A program made the position numbers and the translations under genes. 64,000 bases of DNA from Pseudomonas shahriarae (GTDB lineage Bacteria; Pseudomonadota; Gammaproteobacteria; Pseudomonadales; Pseudomonadaceae), in assembly GCF_014268455.2 (NCBI RefSeq), contig NZ_CP077085.1, forward strand, positions 4,691,001 to 4,755,000, written 5' to 3'. Below, piece after piece: positions 37,519 through 45,903 of this stretch. The notes under the pieces are model-generated. The model was not told where the DNA came from and did no database searches. It saw only the letters and a program-made list of their open reading frames with translations. Each line of letters opens with the position of its first letter. The first letter of the stretch is position 1.

Positions 37519-38376
37519 ATGATGGCCTCTCATGAAGTGTTGCAAGCGTTTGTGCAGGCGGCGACCCAAGGCTCGTTTTCGGCAGCGGCACGCAAGCTGG
37601 GCAAGAGCCAATCGACCGTCAGCGCCGCAGTGGCCAGCCTGGAGATTGATCTGGACGTGGTGCTGTTCGACCGCAGCAGCCGCAAACCCACCCTGACCCC
37701 GGCCGGGCATGTCCTGTTGCAGCGCGCCGAGCAGGTGCTGGAAGCCAGCAGCCGCCTGGAGCTTGCCGCCAGCCAGTTGTCCCAGGGGCTGGAACCCAAG
37801 CTCAGTATTGCCATGTCCGACACCTATCAGTCGGGACGTTTTGAAACGCTGCTCAGCGCCCTTGAGCAGCGTTATCCGGACCTGGAGCTGGAGTGGCTGA
37901 TTGCCGAATGTGAAGACCTTATCGCCCTGGTCCAAAGCGGGCGGGCGCAGCTCGCGTTTATCGAGGCGCAGGAGGTCTACCCGCCAGACCTGACCCATGC
38001 CACCGTCGAAGAGCGCGCGCAACTTGCGCTGTTTGTATCACCGCTGCATGCACTGGCCGGCCTTGAGGGCATCAACCAGCAAACCCTGGAACAACACCGG
38101 GAGCTGCGCCTGGCAAGCATCATCAACCCCAATGAAAACCGGCCGAGCGGCCGTGTATGGTCCGCCCCCAGCTTTTTGATGCTGATGGAAATGGCCATCC
38201 TCGGTTTTGGCTGGGCCCCCTTGCCGCGCTGGCTGGTGGAGCGTTTTGCCAATGGCCAGCTGGTGGAGCTCAAGGCGCGCGGCTGGCCACGTTCGGTGGC
38301 GGTGGATGCCTTGTGGTCACGACAACAGCCGCCGGGCCCGGCCGGCAGTTGGTTGCTGCAAAAGATGCTTGAGTAA
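37519..38376 (+). CDS. LysR-family regulator, divergent from the PACE transporter
   Basis: This 285-aa regulator has the N-terminal winged helix (FVQAATQGSFSAAARKLGKS, then TVSAAVASLE) and the LysR effector domain. The position back-to-back with the PACE gene suggests that it controls it. Confidence 0.9.
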   Translation: MMASHEVLQAFVQAATQGSFSAAARKLGKSQSTVSAAVASLEIDLDVVLFDRSSRKPTLTPAGHVLLQRAEQVLEASSRLELAASQLSQGLEPKLSIAMSDTYQSGRFETLLSALEQRYPDLELEWLIAECEDLIALVQSGRAQLAFIEAQEVYPPDLTHATVEERAQLALFVSPLHALAGLEGINQQTLEQHRELRLASIINPNENRPSGRVWSAPSFLMLMEMAILGFGWAPLPRWLVERFANGQLVELKARGWPRSVAVDALWSRQQPPGPAGSWLLQKMLE

Positions 38377-38389
38377 CCTCAGCCGGCGC

Positions 38390-39619
38390 CTACAAAGGGC
38401 TATCGGTGCAGGTTGCCAGGCGTCGTTCGATAAAGCGTTTTTCCGGGGCCTGCTGGGTCAGGCCCAGGGCTGTTTCATACGCCTGGCGCGCCTCTTTCAT
38501 CCGCCCCAGTTGCCGACAGAACTCCCCCCGTGCCGAATGCGCCAGGTGGTAATCCCGTAACTCGCCACGCACCAGGATCCCCTCGACTTGCTGCAACCCC
38601 GCCAACGGCCCATCGCGCATGGCCAGGGCAACGGCGCGGTTGAGCTCGATCACGGGCGACGGCAGCATCCGCAGCAGCACGTCATACAGGCCGACAATCT
38701 GTGGCCAGTCGGTCTGCGCCGCACTCGGGGCCTCGGCGTGTACCGCGGCAATCGCCGCTTGCAGGCAGTAAGGCCCGAAACGCCGGGTGGCCAGGGCCTG
38801 TTCTACCAACCCACAGCCCTGGGCAATCAGCGCTGCATCCCACAGCGTGCGGTCCTGCTCATCCAGCAGCACCAGCTCAGCGGCGGCAGAAAGCCGGGCC
38901 GGGCGCCGGGATTCATGGAGCAGCATCAACGCCAGCAGGCCCATGACTTCCGGCTCCGGCAGCAACTCCAGGAGCAGGCGGCCCAGGCGGATGGCCTCGC
39001 GGGTCAAGTCGTCACGGGTCAGGTCAGCGCCCATGGACGCCGAGTAGCCCTCGTTGAACACCAGGTAAATCACCCGCAATACGCTGTCCAGGCGCTCGGG
39101 CAACTCCGCCAGGGACGGCACCTGGTAGGGAATCCTGGCCTCGCGGATCTTGCCCTTGGCCCGCACGATGCGCTGGGCGATGGTGGCCGGCGTGACCAGG
39201 AAGGCCCGGGCAATTTCCTCGGTGGTGAGGTCACAAATCTCACGCAGGGTAAGCGGCACTTGCGCATCCGCCGCCAGCGCCGGATGGCAGCAGGTAAAGA
39301 TCAGGCGCAGGCGGTCGTCTTCCACGTCTTCGGCACTCCAGTCAGCCGCTTCCAGCGCATCGGCCTGCTCCTGCAACAACGGGGTGAAACGGGCCTGGCG
39401 ACGCAAGCGGTCGATGGCCTTGAAGCGCCCGGCAGACACCAGCCACGCTCGGGGATTGTCGGGCACACCGTCCTGCTGCCAGCGTTCGACCGCGACGAAG
39501 AACGCCTCGTGCAGGGCTTCTTCGGCGAGGTCGAAATCCCCCAGCAGGCGAATCAACGTCGCCAGGATGCGCCGCGACTCACTGCGGTAGACCGCCTCGA
39601 CTTGGGCCTTGACGGTCAA
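38390..39619 (-). CDS. RNA polymerase sigma factor, ECF type (YciI/DUF6596 associated)
   Basis: This 409-aa protein has region 2 (LIRLLGDFDLAEEALHEAFF and VPDNPRAWLVSAGRFKAIDRL), region 4 (LTLREICDLTTEEIARAFLV) and a long C-terminal extension (residues 190-409) with helical repeats typical of the SigJ/ECF41-like group linked to YciI proteins. I start it at the TTG at 39619 (MTVKAQVEAVYRSESR when initiated), which overlaps the stop of the upstream SRPBCC gene as TTGA; there is no ATG in the right place. It is the last gene of a four-gene operon. Confidence 0.88.
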   Translation of the reverse strand: MTVKAQVEAVYRSESRRILATLIRLLGDFDLAEEALHEAFFVAVERWQQDGVPDNPRAWLVSAGRFKAIDRLRRQARFTPLLQEQADALEAADWSAEDVEDDRLRLIFTCCHPALAADAQVPLTLREICDLTTEEIARAFLVTPATIAQRIVRAKGKIREARIPYQVPSLAELPERLDSVLRVIYLVFNEGYSASMGADLTRDDLTREAIRLGRLLLELLPEPEVMGLLALMLLHESRRPARLSAAAELVLLDEQDRTLWDAALIAQGCGLVEQALATRRFGPYCLQAAIAAVHAEAPSAAQTDWPQIVGLYDVLLRMLPSPVIELNRAVALAMRDGPLAGLQQVEGILVRGELRDYHLAHSARGEFCRQLGRMKEARQAYETALGLTQQAPEKRFIERRLATCTDSPL

Positions 39620-40092
39620 TCGGGCATGCCCGTGGTCACCAGGGTCACCAGCCGGTCCAGGCTCTCGCCCCAGCCCTGATGAAAACCCATGGCTTCGTGG
39701 GCTTGTTTGTCGGCTTCGCTCCAATGCATGGCGCGGGCGGTGTAGCGGGTCTTGCCAGCCACCTCCTCGAAGGTCACTTCGGCGCTCATAAACGGCTTGC
39801 CCGAGGGGATCCAACCCGGCAGGAACGCATCGGTAAACACCAGGCGGCGTGGCGCGTCGATCTCCAGGAACACGCCCTGGGTCGGATATTCACTGCCGTC
39901 CGGCGCGCGCATCAGGGTGCGAAACAGGCCACCGACCCACAGGTTCATGTCGCACTCGGGCGTGGTCATGCCGTGTGGGCCCCACCATTGTTGCAAAAGC
40001 GCAGGCTCGGTCCAGGCACGGAACACCCGGCTGGGCGGGGCGTCGATCACCCGGCTGATGGACAGTTCAAATGCAGCAGGTTGAGTGTTCAT
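39616..40092 (-). CDS. SRPBCC/AHSA1-family protein
   Basis: This 158-aa START-like fold protein shows the AHSA1 start ISRVIDAPPSRVFRAWTEPA and LLQQWWGPHGMTTPECDMN, and the ending HQGWGESLDRLVTLV. It may bind a hydrophobic ligand. It lies in the operon with a YciI protein and a sigma factor and overlaps the sigma factor start. Confidence 0.9.
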   Translation of the reverse strand: MNTQPAAFELSISRVIDAPPSRVFRAWTEPALLQQWWGPHGMTTPECDMNLWVGGLFRTLMRAPDGSEYPTQGVFLEIDAPRRLVFTDAFLPGWIPSGKPFMSAEVTFEEVAGKTRYTARAMHWSEADKQAHEAMGFHQGWGESLDRLVTLVTTGMPD

Positions 40093-40124
40093 GGTTAAAC
40101 CTCCTGAGTTTTATAAGTGTTGAG

Positions 40125-40469
40125 TCAGAGATTCAAATCACGCACGGGGCGCACTTCCACGCTGCCGACCCGCGCCGCCGGAATGCCGCCGGCCACCTGC
40201 AGCGCCTCATTCAAGTCCTTGGCTTCGATCAGGTAGAAGCCGGCAAGCTGCTCCTTGGTTTCGGCAAACGGTCCATCGGTGATCGACAACTTGCCGTTAC
40301 GCATACGCACGGTGGTGGCCGTGCTCACCGGCTGCAGGGCCTCGGCCGCAAGCATGCGGCCACTGCCGTGGACCGCCTCGGCGTAGGCGTGGCATTCCGG
40401 GTCCTTGGGGCTGTCGGGCAGGCTGTGCAGCAAAGCTTCGGCGCTGTAGACCAGGCACAGGTATTTCAT
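40125..40469 (-). CDS. YciI-like (DGPF-domain) protein
   Basis: This 114-aa protein begins MKYLCLVYSAEA and has the block ITDGPFAETKEQLAGFYLIEA, the mark of the DGPF/YCII group, which commonly sits beside sigma factors of the type encoded downstream. The biochemical role is unknown. Confidence 0.9.
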   Translation of the reverse strand: MKYLCLVYSAEALLHSLPDSPKDPECHAYAEAVHGSGRMLAAEALQPVSTATTVRMRNGKLSITDGPFAETKEQLAGFYLIEAKDLNEALQVAGGIPAARVGSVEVRPVRDLNL

Positions 40470-40512
40470 GGTGTTCTCCGTTTTTCGGACTAATGACTAT
40501 AGTTCGCGGCAC

Positions 40513-40932
40513 TCACGGTTCCAGGTCGAACAGACCGACGCCGGTTTCCATATCGAACGGTGCGGACCAATGCTCGTGCACCACCTTCCACTGGCCGTTA
40601 ATCCGCTGGTAGCCGGCGCTGACCCGCATCCAGCAGGTTTTCAGCACGCCATCGGGCCCGGTGCCGCCGCAGTGGGCGAGCCAGTGGGCAAAGGCGCTGT
40701 CATCGGCGGCGACGATATGCAGTTCATGAAAGTCGAAAACACCGGGGCCCGGGCAAAACTCCATGCAGGCCTGCCAATGGGCACGGTAGGCCGCCTTGCC
40801 TTTGAACTGCAGGGCATTGACGGCGTCGAACGCGACGATATCTTCGGCGTAAAAGCTGACAATCTGCTCGACATCCTTGGCGACCACCGCTTGCTTCCAT
40901 TGCTCGATCAGGGTGTTGATTGCGTTGCTCAT
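40513..40932 (-). CDS. SnoaL/NTF2-like (SgcJ/EcaC family) protein
   Basis: This 139-aa cone-shaped alpha+beta barrel protein has IEQWKQAVVAKDVEQIVSFY, VAFDAVNALQFKG and RVSAGYQRINGQWKVVHEH. It is the first gene of the operon with YciI, SRPBCC and the sigma factor. The ligand or reaction is unknown. Confidence 0.87.
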   Translation of the reverse strand: MSNAINTLIEQWKQAVVAKDVEQIVSFYAEDIVAFDAVNALQFKGKAAYRAHWQACMEFCPGPGVFDFHELHIVAADDSAFAHWLAHCGGTGPDGVLKTCWMRVSAGYQRINGQWKVVHEHWSAPFDMETGVGLFDLEP

Positions 40933-41080
40933 GGCGATACTCCTCGGGGTGGAAAATCACAGAAGACACCCTTGGTCGAATGGGCCGCCTGCCAATCGAC
41001 AAGCCTACAAAAAATAATTTCGCCAAGGGCAAAGCCGCTAGAATTTGCGACTTCCCTGTAGGACTTCGGATATCTGCTCG

Positions 41081-41569
41081 ATGGAAACCCGCCTCGCGCC
41101 CTATGAGACGCTGACCGCTGCACAGCAACAGCAACTCGCCAGCCTCGAAGTCCACCCCGAGCAACTGGCCTATAGCGGCGATATCGACTGCGCGCTGAAC
41201 AGCCTGCTGGTCAACCCCAACCCCGGCATCAAGGGCTTTGCCTTGCTGGCCGACGAAATCCCCGTGGCCTTCCTGCTGCTCAAGCGCCCGCCCTGCCTAC
41301 CCCATTGGGCCGACGAACACAGCGCCACACTGCATGCCCTGCAAGTCGATCGCCACCAACAGGGCCGCGGCTTGGGCAAAGCCTGCCTGCAAGCCCTGCC
41401 CGCTGCCGCCCGCCTGGCCTGGCCACAGATCACGGCGTTGGAGTTGTCGGTGGACAGCGACAATGTGGCGGCAATGGGCTTGTATTTGCAGCAGGGCTGG
41501 GTAGACCGGGGCGAGGCGTATAAGGGGCGGGTGGGTTATGAACGGCGGTTGGCACTGACACTCGGTTGA
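41081..41569 (+). CDS. GNAT-family N-acetyltransferase
   Basis: This 162-aa protein has the acetyl-CoA binding motif VDRHQQGRGLGKACLQAL and the later LELSVDSDNVAAMGLYLQQGW. The substrate is unknown. The start at 41081 (METRLAPYE) is chosen over an upstream TTG. Confidence 0.87.
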   Translation: METRLAPYETLTAAQQQQLASLEVHPEQLAYSGDIDCALNSLLVNPNPGIKGFALLADEIPVAFLLLKRPPCLPHWADEHSATLHALQVDRHQQGRGLGKACLQALPAAARLAWPQITALELSVDSDNVAAMGLYLQQGWVDRGEAYKGRVGYERRLALTLG

Positions 41570-41577
41570 TATCAGCG

Positions 41578-41607
41578 TTGACAACCCCAAAATGTAACGT
41601 ATATATA
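41578..41607 (+). promoter_or_regulatory. Sigma70 promoter of the hipBA-like operon
   Basis: TTGACA at 41578-41583 and TATATA at 41602-41607 with an 18-bp spacer, 33 bp before the antitoxin ATG. The AT-rich bases after it are a likely place for HipB autorepression. Confidence 0.65.
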
Positions 41608-41639
41608 ACTTTAAAATACCAAAGTAACGGTAACGCGAC

Positions 41640-41894
41640 ATGGATCCTGCACTTCTGAGCCAGAGAATCGGCAACCAGGTTCGCTCGATGCGCCTCAGCC
41701 GTGGCCATACACAAGCACAGCTGGCACAGCTGGCCGGTACGACGCGGCAAAAACTGATCGAGATTGAGCACGGCAGCTTGTCGGTGGCGATGAATGCCTA
41801 CGCACGGGTTTTTGCAGCCTTGGGCAGTGAGGTCAAACTGGTCCCCGTTTCCATGCCAACGCTGGAGGAAGTGGAGGATTTGTTCAATGAGTAG
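41640..41894 (+). CDS. HipB-like antitoxin (XRE family)
   Basis: This 84-aa protein has an XRE helix-turn-helix (residues 14-60: RSMRLSRGHTQAQLAQLAGT, then KLIEIEHG). It overlaps the hipA-like gene by 8 bases, the usual antitoxin-toxin coupling, and should bind both the toxin and its own promoter. Confidence 0.9.
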   Translation: MDPALLSQRIGNQVRSMRLSRGHTQAQLAQLAGTTRQKLIEIEHGSLSVAMNAYARVFAALGSEVKLVPVSMPTLEEVEDLFNE

Positions 41895-43095
41895 CTACAA
41901 ACTGCAGGTCCGTACGCCCGAAGGCGCAAGTGGCAGCGTGTTCGTCGGCACTGAGCACTACCACTTTCGCTACGCTGATGATGCCCTGGAGCAGAGTGCA
42001 ATCAGCCTGCTGATGCCAGTGCGGGCCGAGGAGTATCGACGGCATGAACTGCACCCGATCTTTCAAATGAACCTGCCCGAAGGTTATGTACTGGAGCAAC
42101 TGAAAAACCGTCTGGCGAAGACCGTCAAGGTAGATCCAATGCTGTTGTTGGCCCTGTCAGGCAGCAGCGCACCTATCGGCCGCGTCTTCACCTCGTCCGC
42201 GCAAGTCAACCAACTGATTGAGCGCAACAGCCCCGTGTCGTACGGTGAGCGTCTGGATGAAATCCTCGCCTGGGATGGTGCCGAGGATTTGTTTACCCAT
42301 CTGGTCGATCGCTACATCCTTCGCGCCGGCATTTCCGGGGTACAGCCTAAGGTATTGGTACCCGAAATCCCGCTGGTACCGGAACAGAAATTCACATCGA
42401 AAACCAACGATCTGATCATCAAGAGCGGGCGTGACGAGTTTCCAGGCCTGGCGATCAACGAATACCTGTGTATGTCGATTGCAAGGGAGGCAGGTATCCC
42501 CGTGCCACCCTTCTACTTGTCACAGAACCACAAGCTTTTCATCATGCGCCGCTTTGATCGGGACGAAAAACTCAACCCCCTGGGCTTTGAAGACATGACC
42601 ACATTGATGGGCCTTTCCGCCGAGCAGAAATACAGCAAGAGCTACAACATGATTGCCAAGGCTGTTCGCCTCTTTTGTGCAATCGAACATGAACGCAGCT
42701 CCCTGGAGCAGTTGTTCGATAGCGTTGCGCTGAGCTGTATCGTCGGCAATGGTGATGCCCATCTGAAAAATTTTGGCTTGCTCTACAGCGATCCACTCAA
42801 ACGTGACGCCCGTCTTGCACCCGCTTATGACATCGCCAATACCACCGCCTATATTCCCGAAGACGCCCTGGCTCTGGACCTGGACGGCAACCGCTCATTC
42901 TTTGCGTCACGCTTGGGAATCCTTGAGTTTGCCAAGACCTGCAGCATAGAAAACGCCGAGGAGCGCATCCGGGCTCTGCTGCAGACCCTTGAAGTGGTAC
43001 TCGCACGTGAAGACGATTATTGTCGGCAAGCACCCCACGTTGCTCAGGCCATCCGGCAATCAGCGCAGGGCTACCAACGCAGCTTTGGCGGATAA
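41887..43095 (+). CDS. HipA-like serine/threonine kinase toxin
   Basis: This 402-aa protein has the HipA N-terminal subdomain (SYKLQVRTPEGASGSVFVG and FQMNLPEGYVLEQLKNRL) and the kinase domain. Visible kinase marks are ISGVQPKVLV, LIIKSGRDEFPGLAINEY, MRRFDRDE, the catalytic loop VGNGDAHLKNFGLLYSD and the metal-binding APAYDIANT. Relatives phosphorylate aminoacyl-tRNA synthetases and cause dormancy. The start at 41887 lies inside the antitoxin gene; a longer frame from 41794 would overlap it wholly and is not credible. Confidence 0.92.
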   Translation: MSSYKLQVRTPEGASGSVFVGTEHYHFRYADDALEQSAISLLMPVRAEEYRRHELHPIFQMNLPEGYVLEQLKNRLAKTVKVDPMLLLALSGSSAPIGRVFTSSAQVNQLIERNSPVSYGERLDEILAWDGAEDLFTHLVDRYILRAGISGVQPKVLVPEIPLVPEQKFTSKTNDLIIKSGRDEFPGLAINEYLCMSIAREAGIPVPPFYLSQNHKLFIMRRFDRDEKLNPLGFEDMTTLMGLSAEQKYSKSYNMIAKAVRLFCAIEHERSSLEQLFDSVALSCIVGNGDAHLKNFGLLYSDPLKRDARLAPAYDIANTTAYIPEDALALDLDGNRSFFASRLGILEFAKTCSIENAEERIRALLQTLEVVLAREDDYCRQAPHVAQAIRQSAQGYQRSFGG

Positions 43096-43126
43096 TCGCC
43101 AGCGCTCCCTGGGCAAGGAGACCCCC

Positions 43127-43732
43127 ATGCTAACCACCCTGGACCAACTCGAAACCCTCTACGGCCTGCCCCAGGAGCGTGCCCTACGCAAGGAAATCGC
43201 GTTTCTCAATGAGGATTACCAGGCGATGGTCAAAGCCTCGCCGCTGGTGATTGTCAGTTCTTCAGGCGCCGATGGCCTCGACGGCTCGCCTCGGGGCGAT
43301 GTGCCGGGGTTTGTGCGGATCATTGATGAGCGCACGCTGGCGATCCCCGATCGGCCGGGCAATAACCGCCTCGATACCTTGCGTAACCTGTTGGTGGATC
43401 CACGGATTGCCTTGCTGTTCATTATTCCGGGGATCGGGGAAACGTTGCGGGTCAACGGGCGGGCGCAGATTTCCATCGAACCTGAGTTGCTGCAGAGCTT
43501 TGCGGTCAACGGCAAGCCGGCGCGGTCGGTGATTGTGGTGCAGGTAGAGGCGGCGTATTTCCACTGTTCGAAAGCTTTTGTGCGCTCCGATTGCTGGAAC
43601 CCGGACAAGCATGTGGAGCGTTCGACGCTGCCGTCAGCAGGGGCTTTTCACAAGCGTTTGAATGATGGGCAGTTTGATGCCGAGGCCTACGACCGGGAAA
43701 TGCCGGAGCGGGTCAAGGCCACGTTGTATTGA
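43127..43732 (+). CDS. Pyridoxamine 5'-phosphate oxidase-family flavoprotein
   Basis: This 201-aa split-barrel FMN protein has the block SPRGDVPGFVRIIDERTLAIPDRPGNNR and DPRIALLFIIPGIGETLRVNG, which match the MSMEG_1061-type group. It probably binds FMN or F420-like cofactor; the substrate is unknown. AAGGAG stands before the ATG at 43127. Confidence 0.87.
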   Translation: MLTTLDQLETLYGLPQERALRKEIAFLNEDYQAMVKASPLVIVSSSGADGLDGSPRGDVPGFVRIIDERTLAIPDRPGNNRLDTLRNLLVDPRIALLFIIPGIGETLRVNGRAQISIEPELLQSFAVNGKPARSVIVVQVEAAYFHCSKAFVRSDCWNPDKHVERSTLPSAGAFHKRLNDGQFDAEAYDREMPERVKATLY

Positions 43733-43762
43733 GGCCCTGGGCGGCTCGGGCGCCCTTGAGAT

Positions 43763-43863
43763 CGCCATCGCGGGCAAGCCCGCTCCCACAGGTAATTGCG
43801 CCGTACCTGGCTTTGAGTAAACCCCCGATACAAATGTGGGAGCTGGCTTGCCTGCGATGGCGG
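43763..43863. repeat. Two inverted REP sequences
   Basis: GCCATCGCGGGCAAGCCCGC (from 43763) and ATGTGGGAGCTGGCTTGCCTG (from about 43834) face each other about 40 bases apart, a spread REPIN. Confidence 0.8.
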
Positions 43864-43883
43864 TGGATCAGGCGATGTACAGG

Positions 43884-44366
43884 TTATGCGGACTTTTCGA
43901 CAGGCAGCCAGATTTCCACGGTACCGGTGCCCTTATCCACGTCGAAGTCGGCGCTGTAGCGCTCGAAATCCGGCCCGGCGACCTTGTACCCCGAGGTCGG
44001 CAACCACTCGTACATAATCCGTTCATAGGTCTGCGACAGCGCATACACCGGCCCGTAGTGCGCGAAGACCGCATAATGATTGGCCGGCACTTCAATGGAT
44101 TGAAAGTTGCCCGGCACATCACTTTTGGCTGGCACTTCGACCCCGGCGATGTAATCAAACTCTTCCTGGGTGGCGTTGTAGCAAACGCCGTAGGTCACGC
44201 CGCCCATGCGCTTTGTGATGTCCTTGATGCAGCTGTCGAACAACTCCCATAGCTTCGGAATGTCCCCCAGCGTGGCCTTGCCGTAATGACCGCCGACCCC
44301 GGCAATGACCATCGCCCTGCCCTCTTCCATGCGGGGTTCCAGGGGTAACGTTACCTGTTGGTTCAT
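43884..44366 (-). CDS. GyrI-like (AraC effector-binding domain) protein
   Basis: This 160-aa stand-alone effector-binding domain shows AMVIAGVGGHYG, YGVCYNA, VEVPAKSDVPGNFQSIEVPA and HYAVFAHYGPVYALSQTYERI. It may bind small hydrophobic molecules or inhibit a partner. ATG 44366 has GGAG nine bases ahead; ATG 44381 is the alternative. Confidence 0.88.
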   Translation of the reverse strand: MNQQVTLPLEPRMEEGRAMVIAGVGGHYGKATLGDIPKLWELFDSCIKDITKRMGGVTYGVCYNATQEEFDYIAGVEVPAKSDVPGNFQSIEVPANHYAVFAHYGPVYALSQTYERIMYEWLPTSGYKVAGPDFERYSADFDVDKGTGTVEIWLPVEKSA

Positions 44367-44561
44367 CTGCACAATCTCCATTGATAAATGACCAAAACCA
44401 TACTGAGTATAGGGGCATAGTCATCCAACACTCCAGGCCGAAAATTTTCCGGCGCCATCTGGACAACCTACCCTCATCGCCCGTATTGTCTGCCCCGCAG
44501 GCCACCGCAGTGGCCGACGTCGCTCGGACGGTTCCGGGCGCTTACGTATTCCGAGGCAACA

Positions 44562-45773
44562 ATGGCAGACCAAGGTTCGCCGCGCCGCTTTGCGCGCATA
44601 GATCGACTCCCCCCTTATGTTTTCAATATCACTGCCGAGCTGAAGATGGCTGCGCGTCGGCGCGGCGAAGACATCATCGACTTGAGCATGGGTAACCCCG
44701 ACGGCCCGACTCCACCGCATATCGTGGAGAAACTGGTGACCGTCGCCCAGCGCGAAGACACCCACGGCTACTCCACCTCCAAAGGCATCCCGCGCCTGCG
44801 CCGCGCCATTTCGCGCTGGTACAAGGACCGCTATGAGGTGGATATCGACCCGGAAACCGAGGCCATCGTGACCATCGGCTCCAAGGAAGGCCTGGCGCAC
44901 CTGATGCTGGCCACCCTGGACCAGGGCGATACCGTTCTGGTACCCAACCCCAGCTACCCGATTCACATCTACGGTGCGGTGATTGCCGGCGCCCAGGTGC
45001 GCTCGGTGCCGCTGATTCCCGGCGTGGACTTCTTTGCCGAGCTGGAGCGGGCGATCCGCGGTTCGATCCCCAAGCCGAAGATGATGATCCTCGGCTTCCC
45101 GTCCAACCCGACCGCGCAGTGCGTGGAGCTGGACTTCTTCGAACGGGTGATCGCCCTGGCCAAGCAGTACGACGTGCTGGTGATCCACGACCTGGCCTAC
45201 GCCGATATCGTCTACGACGGCTGGAAAGCCCCGTCGATCATGCAGGTACCGGGAGCCAAGGACATTGCGGTGGAGTTTTTCACCCTGTCCAAGAGCTACA
45301 ACATGGCCGGCTGGCGCATCGGTTTTATGGTGGGTAACGCGGAACTGGTCAACGCCCTGGCGCGCATCAAGAGCTACCACGACTACGGCACCTTCACCCC
45401 GCTGCAAGTGGCGGCGATTGCCGCGCTGGAAGGCGACCAGCAATGTGTGAAAGACATTGCCGAGCAGTACCGCCAGCGCCGCAATGTGCTGGTCAAGGGC
45501 CTGCATGAACTGGGCTGGATGGTAGAGAATCCGAAGGCGTCGATGTATGTCTGGGCAAAAATTCCCGAGGCGTATGCCGCCATGGGCTCGCTGGAATTTG
45601 CCAAGAAGCTGCTGCTCGAAGCCAAGGTGTGTGTCTCGCCGGGGATCGGCTTTGGCGAGTATGGCGATGACCATGTGCGCTTTGCGCTGATCGAGAACCA
45701 GGACCGCATTCGCCAGGCGGTACGCGGGATACGGGCAATGTTCCGGGCCGATGGCCTGGTCACCAAAGCCTGA
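44562..45773 (+). CDS. alaC: Alanine transaminase
   Basis: This 403-aa class I PLP aminotransferase matches AlaC in its start ([19 protein letters not shown]), [15 protein letters not shown] and the PLP-lysine block [15 protein letters not shown]. It converts pyruvate and glutamate to alanine and 2-oxoglutarate. It stands alone and is followed by a palindromic repeat. Confidence 0.92.
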   Translation: MADQGSPRRFARIDRLPPYVFNITAELKMAARRRGEDIIDLSMGNPDGPTPPHIVEKLVTVAQREDTHGYSTSKGIPRLRRAISRWYKDRYEVDIDPETEAIVTIGSKEGLAHLMLATLDQGDTVLVPNPSYPIHIYGAVIAGAQVRSVPLIPGVDFFAELERAIRGSIPKPKMMILGFPSNPTAQCVELDFFERVIALAKQYDVLVIHDLAYADIVYDGWKAPSIMQVPGAKDIAVEFFTLSKSYNMAGWRIGFMVGNAELVNALARIKSYHDYGTFTPLQVAAIAALEGDQQCVKDIAEQYRQRRNVLVKGLHELGWMVENPKASMYVWAKIPEAYAAMGSLEFAKKLLLEAKVCVSPGIGFGEYGDDHVRFALIENQDRIRQAVRGIRAMFRADGLVTKA

Positions 45774-45778
45774 CCGAG

Positions 45779-45888
45779 TGATCGTTCCCACGCTCTGCGT
45801 GGGAACGTAGTCCGGGACGCTTTGCGTCCCAAAGCGTGACGCAGAGCGTCACAAGGGGCATTCCCACGCGGAGCGTGGGAACGATCAG
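45779..45888. repeat. Large inverted repeat GATCGTTCCCACGC...GCGTGGGAACGATC
   Basis: The two ends are inverted copies (ATCGTTCCCACGC / GCGTGGGAACGAT). Inside lie smaller palindromes (CACGCTCTGCGTGGGAAC, GGGACGCTTTGCGTCCC, GTGACGCAGAGCGTCAC). This is a known style of Pseudomonas intergenic repeat. It sits between the convergent alaC and gluconate permease genes. Confidence 0.85.
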
Positions 45889-45903
45889 TCACCCCAGGTT
45901 GGG

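Noticed and set aside
41794..41886. N-terminal extension of the HipA-like toxin
   Set aside because: It would overlap most of the antitoxin's C-terminus in another frame; the start at 41887 fits the family and the usual 8-base overlap.
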